A DNA stretch of 64,000 bases from Methylobacterium mesophilicum SR1.6/6 (lineage in GTDB: Bacteria > Pseudomonadota > Alphaproteobacteria > Rhizobiales > Beijerinckiaceae), in the NCBI RefSeq assembly GCF_000364445.2, contig NZ_CP043538.1, forward strand, positions 6,341,301-6,405,300, given 5' to 3'. Of the stretch, positions 37,677 to 44,328 are shown in pieces (within the stretch, counting starts at the first letter, position 1; each line of letters begins with the position of its first letter). The translations under genes and the position numbers were made by a program. The notes below the pieces were generated by a model, which worked only from the letters and a program-made list of their open reading frames with translations, was not told the DNA's origin and did not search any database.

Positions 37677-38056
37677 GGCTTTCGGGCTTCGACCGCGCCC
37701 TGGTGGCTATCGCCTGCCTTGCGGGCCTCCTCGGCGTCGCGCTGAGCGCGGCCGCCGCGCACATCCCCGGCGCCGATTCGCTCAAGACGGCGGCGCAGTT
37801 CCTGCTGTTTCACGCCCCCGCGATCCTGGCGCTGGCCGGGTTAGGCGCTGCGGGCCTCGTCCGGGCCGGACTTGCCCGCGTCGCGGCGGCGCTGCTGGTT
37901 CTCGGGCTGATCCTGTTCTGCGGCGACCTCGGGGTGCGCACGTGGCTGCAGCGCCCGCTCTTCCCGATGGCCGCCCCCACGGGCGGCTTCGCGCTGATGG
38001 GCGGCTGGCTGGTCGGGTTCCTTTGCGCGCTGGTGCCGGCGCGGCGCGGCGCTTGA
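37673..38056 (+). CDS. DUF423 family membrane protein
   Basis: A 127-residue protein with four predicted TM helices, of the DUF423 (YgdD) family. The family pattern is seen in SAAAAHIP near the N-terminus, [15 protein letters not shown] in the second helix, and [15 protein letters not shown] and [16 protein letters not shown] in the last half. The function is unknown. The GTG start overlaps the engB stop (GTGA). It is probably the last gene of the rpmH run. Confidence 0.85.
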   Translation: MRLSGFDRALVAIACLAGLLGVALSAAAAHIPGADSLKTAAQFLLFHAPAILALAGLGAAGLVRAGLARVAAALLVLGLILFCGDLGVRTWLQRPLFPMAAPTGGFALMGGWLVGFLCALVPARRGA

Positions 38057-38089
38057 CGGTTCCGACCGGCGGCCTGGCCGCGTCGCGGC

Positions 38090-38764
38090 TCACGCTGCCC
38101 GGACCTGCAGGAACTCCAATGCCGGCCCTTGTGCCTCCGAGAACACCCCCGCGGTGAGCGCGCCGCCGTAGACGGCCGCGGTGTCGAGGTTGGTGCGGAA
38201 CCGGCGCTGCTCCGGGCGGCCGCTCCGTTGCGGCGTGTGGCCGTGGACCACGTGCCGGCCGAAATCGTGGTCGCCCTCCAGGAACGGCTCGCGGATCCAC
38301 AGGCGGTCGTGCTCGTCCGAACCGGGCGCGTCGGTGCCGGGCCGCAGGCCGGCATGGACGAACCAGTGGGCCGCGTCGTCGTGGAGCGTCGGCAGCGCCT
38401 CGATCCAGTCGAGCGTGTCCCGGGGCAGGCCGCCGGAATCCCGGGCCCCGAACGAATCCAGGGTCGCCTCGCCGCCATTGTACATCCAGTGGGCGGCCGC
38501 CTCCCGGGTCTGGAGCGCGTCGAGCAGCATGCGCTCGTGGTTGCCCATCAGGCAGGTGACGCGATCCGGCTCGGCCCAGTTCAGACGGCTGACGGTGCGC
38601 AGCACCGCCGCGCTGTCGGGGCCGCGATCGATGTAGTCGCCCAGGAACACGAGGCGGTGCACCCGCTCGCCCGCATGGGTGGCGATCCGCTCGAGAAGCG
38701 TGTCGAGGAGATCGGCGCAGCCGTGGATGTCGCCGATGGCGTAGGTGAGGGGTCCCGACTCCAT
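38090..38764 (-). CDS. Metallophosphoesterase (PPP-type serine/threonine phosphatase-like)
   Basis: A 224-residue calcineurin-like phosphoesterase. All metal-binding motifs are present: GDIHG (about 11-15), GDYIDRGPDS, GNHERM, VHAG and HGHTP. It resembles bacterial PPP phosphatases such as PrpA/PrpB. The substrate could be a phosphoprotein or a small molecule. The start at ATG 38764 is preferred to a TTG at 38809. It is convergent with DUF423. Confidence 0.92.
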   Translation of the reverse strand: MESGPLTYAIGDIHGCADLLDTLLERIATHAGERVHRLVFLGDYIDRGPDSAAVLRTVSRLNWAEPDRVTCLMGNHERMLLDALQTREAAAHWMYNGGEATLDSFGARDSGGLPRDTLDWIEALPTLHDDAAHWFVHAGLRPGTDAPGSDEHDRLWIREPFLEGDHDFGRHVVHGHTPQRSGRPEQRRFRTNLDTAAVYGGALTAGVFSEAQGPALEFLQVRAA

Positions 38765-38845
38765 GGCGGCATCGTCCACCGGGCCGCCGCGCTCCGCAAG
38801 GCCGACCAAAGTCCGGACGCCGGCTCGGCCGCGACGGCACGATCC

Positions 38846-39493
38846 TCAGGCCTTCGCGACCCTGGCATAGCGGCCGTCGTAGCGGCCGGCCCGGATCAGC
38901 GCGAGCACCTCCGTTTCTCGAGCGGCCTGAGCGCGCACCGCCTCGATCAACGGAGTGGCGATGTCGGGGGCGAAGGTCACGACCCCGTCCGCGTCGCCGA
39001 CCACCACGTCGCCCGGGTTCACCGTCCAGCCGCCGACACAGACCGGCACGTTGATCGCGCCGGGGCCGGTCTTGAACGGCCCGCGCGGCGTGGCGGCGCG
39101 GGCGTAGCAGGGGAAATCCGCGTCCGCGAAGGCGTCGCTGTCGCGAACGGCGCCGTCGATGACGAAGCCCGCCACGCCCCGGCTCTCGGCGATCGCCTTC
39201 ATGATGTCGCCGACCAGGGCCCGGCTCGTGTCGTCCCCGCCGTCGACGACGATCACGTCTCCGCGACGGACCTCCTCCAGCGCCTGGTGGATGGCGAGAT
39301 TGTCGCCCGCGCGCACCCGGACCGTGAAGGCCGTGCCGAGAAGGCGCCCGCGCCGATGGAACGCCCTCAGGCCCGACAGCACCGGCATCCGGTCGAGACA
39401 GTCGCTGATCGTCGCCGTCGCGACGTCGCGGAACGCCGCCAGCAGGTCGGGATCGACGGATGGCGGCGCGGGGTTGCGCGTGATGGTCGTCAT
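38846..39493 (-). CDS. RraA family / class II pyruvate aldolase-like protein
   Basis: A 215-residue protein of the RraA/HMG-CHA aldolase family. The catalytic region VGDIMKAIAESRGVAGFVIDGAVRDSD is at about 96-122, with the conserved Arg-Asp pair. VNPGDVVVGDADGVV near 160 is also typical. Members act as 4-hydroxy-4-methyl-2-oxoglutarate or oxaloacetate decarboxylases; a role as an RNase E inhibitor is also known for a few. The enzymatic role is more likely because the aldolase Arg/Asp are intact. No pathway partner is adjacent. Confidence 0.88.
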   Translation of the reverse strand: MTTITRNPAPPSVDPDLLAAFRDVATATISDCLDRMPVLSGLRAFHRRGRLLGTAFTVRVRAGDNLAIHQALEEVRRGDVIVVDGGDDTSRALVGDIMKAIAESRGVAGFVIDGAVRDSDAFADADFPCYARAATPRGPFKTGPGAINVPVCVGGWTVNPGDVVVGDADGVVTFAPDIATPLIEAVRAQAARETEVLALIRAGRYDGRYARVAKA

Positions 39494-39595
39494 CGGCCCG
39501 GACCTCTCTTCTAAGGTTGCCGCGCCGGCACGGTGGCACCGGCTGCGGGCCGGGGATCCTGCCTCAGCGACGCCGCGATGTCGCGCGCCGGCGGG

Positions 39596-40087
39596 TCAGC
39601 GCTCGCCAGCCGACATGGCTCCGCCGCCGCTCGTCGCGAGCTTGCGGCGGGAATCCGCCTGGCCGCTGCTCGCTTCGAAGTACTTCGCCGCGTCGCCGAG
39701 CTGGACCGCCGGCTGGCAGTTCGGCGTGCAGGAGAGGGACTCCCGCTCGAGCCCGCGCTGGACCGTGACGGTCGAATCCCGGGACGCCTCGACCCGGATC
39801 GTCGTCTCCGCGATCATCGCGCCCGCGTTGTCCAGGGCGATGAGATTGGTCGAGCCGAAGCTCTTGCCGGTGAGCACGAGCACGCCGTTCTTCTGCGGTG
39901 TGACTTCCGCGATGATCGGATTGCCGACGATGACGGTCGAGGTCTTCTCCGGCAGCCGGATGACTTTGGCGTTGTCGACCAGGACCGTCACCACCGGCAG
40001 CGATTCGGGTTGGGCGGCCGATACGGCAGTCCCCATCAGCAGGAGGATGAGGCCGGCTCGGCCCGCCTTCGACAAGGTGCGGCGCAT
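39596..40087 (-). CDS. Pilus assembly protein N-terminal domain protein (secretin-N/RcpC-like)
   Basis: A 163-residue exported protein with a signal peptide (KAGRAGLILLLMGTAVSAAQ). A domain follows (VTVLVDNAKVIRLPEKTSTVIVGNPIIAEVTPQKNGVLVLTGKSFGSTNLIALD) that is the N-terminal part of T2SS/T3SS/Tad-pilus secretin-associated proteins (pil_N). There is no secretin pore domain. It is divergent from the Flp pilin gene at 40387, and is probably part of the same Tad-pilus set. The start at 40087 begins the signal peptide. Confidence 0.82.
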   Translation of the reverse strand: MRRTLSKAGRAGLILLLMGTAVSAAQPESLPVVTVLVDNAKVIRLPEKTSTVIVGNPIIAEVTPQKNGVLVLTGKSFGSTNLIALDNAGAMIAETTIRVEASRDSTVTVQRGLERESLSCTPNCQPAVQLGDAAKYFEASSGQADSRRKLATSGGGAMSAGER

Positions 40088-40266
40088 CGGGGATCCCCAT
40101 GAGGACGCGGACGGCGCACGCGGCACCGGTCTCCCGCCGGGCATACCGGGCACCGATGAAAGAAGCGCTAAGCATGACGTGAGGGGCCGCGCCGTGCCGG
40201 ATTGTCGAAAGACAACCTTCACCAAGCCGGCAGCCAGCCGGCGCCCGTCGGCGAACCAAACCCGAT

Positions 40267-40281
40267 TTAACCGAATTTCAA
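40267..40281 (+). promoter_or_regulatory. Near-match CtrA box upstream of Flp pilin
   Basis: TTAA-CCGAATT-TCAA has one mismatch from TTAA-N7-TTAA, about 105 bases before the pilin ATG. In Caulobacter pilA is CtrA-activated, so the site is a reasonable candidate, but a one-mismatch box can occur by chance. Confidence 0.4.
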
Positions 40282-40386
40282 GGCGTAATAGGCACTGTGA
40301 CTAGGCCGCCGATCGAGACCTGAAAACTCTTCATCGGTCATTGCGGAAGTCTAAGTCGCACTTTGTTGATCGAAGGATCGCTGCTC

Positions 40387-40551
40387 ATGAAGACCCTGGT
40401 CAAGCGTTTTGCCTCGGACGAGTCCGGCGCCACCGCCATCGAGTACGGCATGATTGCCGCTCTGATCGCCGTCGCCATCATCGCCACGCTCCGGACGGTC
40501 GGCACCAGCCTCACCGCGAAGTTCACGCAGATCTCCAACAACCTGAACTGA
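40387..40551 (+). CDS. Flp family type IVb pilin
   Basis: A 54-residue Flp prepilin. The short leader ends before FASDESGATAIEYGMIAALIAVAII, with the hallmark Glu5-Tyr6 (IEYG) of Flp pilins and a hydrophobic helix. It is the major subunit of Tad-type adhesion pili after cleavage by a CpaA-like peptidase, and the peptidase gene is next. The start at 40387 is preferred because AAGGA lies 8 bases upstream; TTG 40363 is an in-frame alternative. Confidence 0.92.
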   Translation: MKTLVKRFASDESGATAIEYGMIAALIAVAIIATLRTVGTSLTAKFTQISNNLN

Positions 40552-40726
40552 TCACGTTCCGACGGCCACGATCTGCGGCAGGTCCGAGGTCTCCCCGCCC
40601 GCGATGAGGGGGCGGGGGCCTCGACCGGCCGGCGCGGCCGTTCGCCGGGGTCGAGACCGCCCGCCCGGAGCGGGGGAACCCGGTGTCAAACCCGCAGGAT
40701 CCGTCAACGGCAGGGTAGGCGCGGAC

Positions 40727-41278
40727 ATGGTCGTGACAGGCGTGGCAAGTTCGGGGATGGCAAGCCTCGGCCCCGCGGGCTTCGGGTTGCTGGTCCTGTT
40801 CCCGTTCCTGATGGCCTACGCCGCGGCGAGCGACCTGCTGACGATGCTGATCCCGAACCGGATCTCCCTGGCCCTCGTAGCGGGGTTCGTCATCATTGCC
40901 GCAACCGGGCCGATGAGCTGGGTTGAGATCGGCTATCACCTCGGAGCGGGGGCGGCGGTCCTCGCGGCCACGTTCACGCTGTTCGCCTTCGGCATCATCG
41001 GCGGGGGCGACGCCAAGCTGGCGGCCGCTACGGCCCTCTGGCTGGGCCTGGACGGGCTCGGCGATTACCTGCTGGTGGCCTCGATCTTCGGCGGAGCGCT
41101 GACCCTCGCGATCCTGTTCGCGCGGTCACACCCGCTGCCGCTGCGCATCGCGCGCATGCCCTTCGCCCTGCATCTGCACGATGCCAAGACCGGAATTCCG
41201 TACGGGATCGCCCTCGCGGGCGCCGCGTTGCTCGTGCTCCCCGAGACCGAGATCTGGACTCGCGCCGTCGCCGGCTAA
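40727..41278 (+). CDS. cpaA: Prepilin peptidase (A24, CpaA-like)
   Basis: A 183-residue membrane aspartyl protease that cleaves Flp prepilin. The two catalytic Asp motifs are visible in ASDLLTMLIPNR (about 33-44) and GGGDAKLAAAT (about 94-104). Five or so TM helices are predicted. It is short as in CpaA, without the methyltransferase domain of PilD. The start at ATG 40727 is preferred, with a purine-rich site before it. The other tad genes (cpaB-F, tadB-C) are not in this window. Confidence 0.88.
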   Translation: MVVTGVASSGMASLGPAGFGLLVLFPFLMAYAAASDLLTMLIPNRISLALVAGFVIIAATGPMSWVEIGYHLGAGAAVLAATFTLFAFGIIGGGDAKLAAATALWLGLDGLGDYLLVASIFGGALTLAILFARSHPLPLRIARMPFALHLHDAKTGIPYGIALAGAALLVLPETEIWTRAVAG

Positions 41279-41279
41279 G

Positions 41280-42293
41280 ATGCTTCTCCCCGGGGGACCT
41301 GCCGGGCGACCGGTGCTCATCATGCCGGTCGATTTCAACCGCATGCGGGCCTGTCTCTGGCTGCTGAATTTGGCCATGGCCGTCCTGACGGCCGTCTGGA
41401 TGCGGGCGGCCGGCCTCTCCCTCGCTATCGCCAGCGCGGTCCTTCCCGCTCTGAGCTGCGCAGTGCTCGAAGGCCTGGCGACGTTCTACAGCACGCGGCG
41501 CCCCGAGCCGCGCTTCGCGGTCAGCCTGTCGGGCCTCGCACAGATCATCGCGTTCAGCGCCAGCGCGGCCCTCCTGTCCTACGCGGTGGCCGCCACCGGC
41601 GGCCCGCTCTGGGACGGCACCTTCGAGGCCGCCGACCGGTCCCTCGGCCTCGACTGGCTGGCCTACCTGCACGGCTTCAACGACCATCCCCGGCTCAGCC
41701 TGCTCCTGTCCCTGGCCTATCGGAGCCTGATGCCGCAGATGATCGTGCTGGTGATCGTGCTCGGATTCGGCGGCCATCTGCGGGCCGTGCCGCAGGTCGC
41801 CCTGGCCTTCATGATCGCTGCCCTGACCACAGTGCTGATCTCGGGTCTCGTGCCGGCGGTGGCGATGTTCGTGCACCTCGGGTTGAGGCCGGAGAATTTC
41901 CCCGGTCTGAACCCGACCGCCGCCTACGTTCACCTCGCTCACCTGACCGGACTGCGCGACGGCACGTTGCGGGTCATCTCCCTCGATCAGGTCGAGGGCA
42001 TCATCACCTTCCCGAGCTTCCATGCGGCGCTCGGCGTCCTCTTCATGCGCTACTTCTGGATATCGAAGATGACGCGCTGGCCCGGCCTCGCCCTCAACGC
42101 GATGCTCATCGCCGCGACGCCGATCGACGGGGGGCACTACTTCGTCGATGTCGGGGCCGGCGCCGTGATCGCCGTCGCGGCGATCGCGATCGCCGGTCGC
42201 GTCAGCCGGTCCGTGGGGCGTACTGACAGCAGACCGGAATGCGATGCGCGCCCGGTACGGCTCGGGGACGGCGTCGCCCCCCGCTGGTCGTGA
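41280..42293 (+). CDS. PAP2 superfamily membrane protein
   Basis: A 337-residue integral membrane protein with a phosphatidic-acid-phosphatase-type domain. The central motif reads FPSFHAALGVLF (about 245-256; PSxH instead of the usual PSGH), followed by TPIDGGHYFVDVGAGA carrying the second His and Asp. This form is typical of the PAP2_3/Aur1-type group, which includes inositol-phosphate transferases. The ATG at 41280 is one base after the cpaA stop; ATG 41322 is an alternative. The substrate is unknown. Confidence 0.82.
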   Translation: MLLPGGPAGRPVLIMPVDFNRMRACLWLLNLAMAVLTAVWMRAAGLSLAIASAVLPALSCAVLEGLATFYSTRRPEPRFAVSLSGLAQIIAFSASAALLSYAVAATGGPLWDGTFEAADRSLGLDWLAYLHGFNDHPRLSLLLSLAYRSLMPQMIVLVIVLGFGGHLRAVPQVALAFMIAALTTVLISGLVPAVAMFVHLGLRPENFPGLNPTAAYVHLAHLTGLRDGTLRVISLDQVEGIITFPSFHAALGVLFMRYFWISKMTRWPGLALNAMLIAATPIDGGHYFVDVGAGAVIAVAAIAIAGRVSRSVGRTDSRPECDARPVRLGDGVAPRWS

Positions 42294-42409
42294 CGCGATG
42301 CGGGCATCCCCGGGCCGGCCTCGGACCCGGGACGCGGATCGCGCTGTGTTGCTCCGATTCCACAGAGCGGGATCTGGAGCCGGGATCCCGGCCCGGCTAG
42401 AATTCGGCC

Positions 42410-43141
42410 ATGCCCCTCGCGCTGCTGCGTCGCCCCGATCCAGATCACCTCGAGGTCCAGCACGCGGGGGTCAGCCTCCGCATCGCGCTCCGCCGCCGCC
42501 CGACCGCGCGGCGCATCACGCTCCGCGTGTCGGCCGCCACCGGCGAGGTGGTGATCACGCTCCCGAGCCGCACCGCCATCAACACCGCCCAGCTCTTCGC
42601 CGCGCGCCATTCGGGATGGATCGCCGCCCGTCTGGCGCGCGTGCCCGCCCGCGTCGTCTTCGAGCCGGGCGCCAGCGTGCCCGTCCGCGGCGTGGCGCAC
42701 CGCCTCGAGCTGCGCGGCACCCGCGGCGGCGTGCGCGCCGAGGGCGACGGCGAGGACGCCGTACTTTCGGTCGCCTGCGAGCCGGCCCATGTGGCGCGGC
42801 GGATCCGCGAGTTCCTGGTCCGGGAGGCGCGGCGCGACCTCACGGAAGCCGTCGAGCGCTACGTGGACCGTCTCGGCGAGCGGCCGACGCGCATCACCCT
42901 GCGCGACACGCGCAGCCGCTGGGGATCCTGCACCGCGCGCCGCGAGCTGAACTTCTCGTGGCGCCTGATCCTGGCGCCACCCATGGTGCTCGACTACCTC
43001 GTCGCCCACGAGATGGCGCACCTGCGCGAGATGAACCACTCGCCCCGGTTCTGGGAGCTCCTGCACGGGCTCTGTTCGGAGGTGGACGCCGCCGAGGCCT
43101 GGCTCAAGCGGCACGGGGCGAGCCTGCACCGCTACGGCTGA
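42410..43141 (+). CDS. SprT-like/YgjP-type M48 family metallopeptidase
   Basis: A 243-residue soluble zinc protease-like protein (DUF45/YgjP). The zinc motif HEMAHLREMNHSPRFW is at about 202-217, with both His and the catalytic Glu present and a third ligand His downstream. The N-terminal part (ISLRI...TARRITLRVSAATGEVVITLP) and RDTRSRWGSCTARRELNFSWRL are characteristic. The biological substrate is unknown. Confidence 0.93.
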   Translation: MPLALLRRPDPDHLEVQHAGVSLRIALRRRPTARRITLRVSAATGEVVITLPSRTAINTAQLFAARHSGWIAARLARVPARVVFEPGASVPVRGVAHRLELRGTRGGVRAEGDGEDAVLSVACEPAHVARRIREFLVREARRDLTEAVERYVDRLGERPTRITLRDTRSRWGSCTARRELNFSWRLILAPPMVLDYLVAHEMAHLREMNHSPRFWELLHGLCSEVDAAEAWLKRHGASLHRYG

Positions 43142-43165
43142 GCCGTCCGCGCCTGCCGGACCGCT

Positions 43166-43207
43166 GGCCCTCAGCCCTTGGCCCTCAGCCCTTGGCCCTC
43201 AGCCCTT
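43166..43207. repeat. Three exact tandem copies of a 14-base unit
   Basis: GGCCCTCAGCCCTT occurs three times head-to-tail (43166-43179, 43180-43193, 43194-43207). The last copy covers the final codons and stop of the minus-strand gene at 43199. Copy-number slippage there would alter the 3' end of that gene only slightly. Confidence 0.9.
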
Positions 43208-43573
43208 GGCGCGCAGGACCCGCTGGCGTGCGACGGCGTCGGCGGGCCAAGCCGGCCGCGGATCGACCTCACCGGGCATCAGAGTGCGCGGCGCGACGCT
43301 GTCGCAGACCTCGCGCTGGCGGATGATCACCGGGTTGCCGAACTCGTCCCGCCGGCGGACCAGGCCGCCGTCCCGGCAGTAGCCGGCGATGGCCGCCTGT
43401 CCGTTGCGGCGGCCGTACGGGTTCGCCGCAACCGGCGGATGCTCGATCACCAGCGTGTCGGTGTGGTTGAGCGAGCGTTCGATATAGGTGGTCTCGCCGA
43501 CCGGCAGGGACTGGGCCCCGGCCTGCGCGAGGGTGGCCATCAAGCAGGCGGCCGAGAGGGCGAGCGGGCGCAT
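43199..43573 (-). CDS. Exported hypothetical protein
   Basis: A 124-residue protein with a signal peptide (MRPLALSAACLMATLAQAGA). The mature part has two cysteines (AIAGYCRDGG, REVCDSV) and a conserved-looking VIEHPPVAANPYGRRNG segment. No domain is recognised. The ATG at 43573 starts the signal peptide. The gene is divergent from the ialB gene start at 43649 and its stop is within a 14-base tandem repeat. Confidence 0.7.
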   Translation of the reverse strand: MRPLALSAACLMATLAQAGAQSLPVGETTYIERSLNHTDTLVIEHPPVAANPYGRRNGQAAIAGYCRDGGLVRRRDEFGNPVIIRQREVCDSVAPRTLMPGEVDPRPAWPADAVARQRVLRAKG

Positions 43574-43648
43574 CACGACTTCAGGATCCGGCTCTGGAGG
43601 ACTGACCGAATCTTATCTAGGCCGGCATTGCGCCCAGGAATAGCGCCG

Positions 43649-44305
43649 ATGGGCAACACCGCGCCCGGATCGCTTGACAGCTTGGGGGCCGCCATGGTCG
43701 GAACACCGCCGATTGTACGGCTCCCGCCGGTCCGCGGCCGGAGCGTTCCGAAGGGATCGGTGGTGCCGCTTCACGCGAGGCTCGTTCGTTTCCGGCGCGC
43801 TGCCCGGCGCGTCGCGCTGCCGGTGTTTGTGGCTCTCGTCGCGTCGGCGCTCTCATCCGCGGGGCCGGCCGCGGCCCAGGGCATGGTCCGTAAGACCTTC
43901 GACGACTGGCAGCTCCGCTGCGAGACGCCGGCCGGCGCGAAGGCCGAGCAATGCGCCCTCGTGCAGTACCTCGCCGCCGAGGACCGCCCGAACCTGACGC
44001 TCGTGGTCATCGTCCTGAAGACCGCCGACAACCGCGGCTATCTGCTGCGCGTGGTGGCACCGCTGGGCGTGCTCCTGCCCTCGGGGCTCGGTCTCAAGAT
44101 CGACCAGACCGACATCGGCCGCGCCGGGTTTGTCCGCTGCCTGACTACCGGATGCGTGGCCGAGGTGGTGATGGACGATGGCCTGATCCGACAGTTCAAG
44201 AACGGCTCGCAGGCGACCTTCATCGTGTTCCAGACGCCCGAGGAGGGCGTCGGCATCCCGCTCTCGATGAAGGGCTTCGCGGCTGGGTTCGACAGCCTGA
44301 AATGA
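43649..44305 (+). CDS. Invasion-associated locus B (IalB) family protein
   Basis: A 218-residue exported protein with a long N-terminal region. A hydrophobic signal segment (RRVALPVFVALVASALSSAGPAAAQ) is followed by the IalB domain (MVRKTFDDWQLRCET, CALVQYL, RCLTTGCVAEVVMDDGLI). Four conserved cysteines are present. IalB of Bartonella is involved in erythrocyte invasion; homologs in free-living methylobacteria have no known role. ATG 43649 has AGGAA upstream; ATG 43694 is an alternative. It overlaps the next gene's possible ATG at 44302. Confidence 0.88.
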   Translation: MGNTAPGSLDSLGAAMVGTPPIVRLPPVRGRSVPKGSVVPLHARLVRFRRAARRVALPVFVALVASALSSAGPAAAQGMVRKTFDDWQLRCETPAGAKAEQCALVQYLAAEDRPNLTLVVIVLKTADNRGYLLRVVAPLGVLLPSGLGLKIDQTDIGRAGFVRCLTTGCVAEVVMDDGLIRQFKNGSQATFIVFQTPEEGVGIPLSMKGFAAGFDSLK

Positions 44306-44328
44306 CGATGCCGCTCGGGAGCCGCGCG

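Noticed and set aside
43166..43207. Possible CRISPR-like array
   Set aside because: Direct tandem copies without spacers, so it is a simple tandem repeat.
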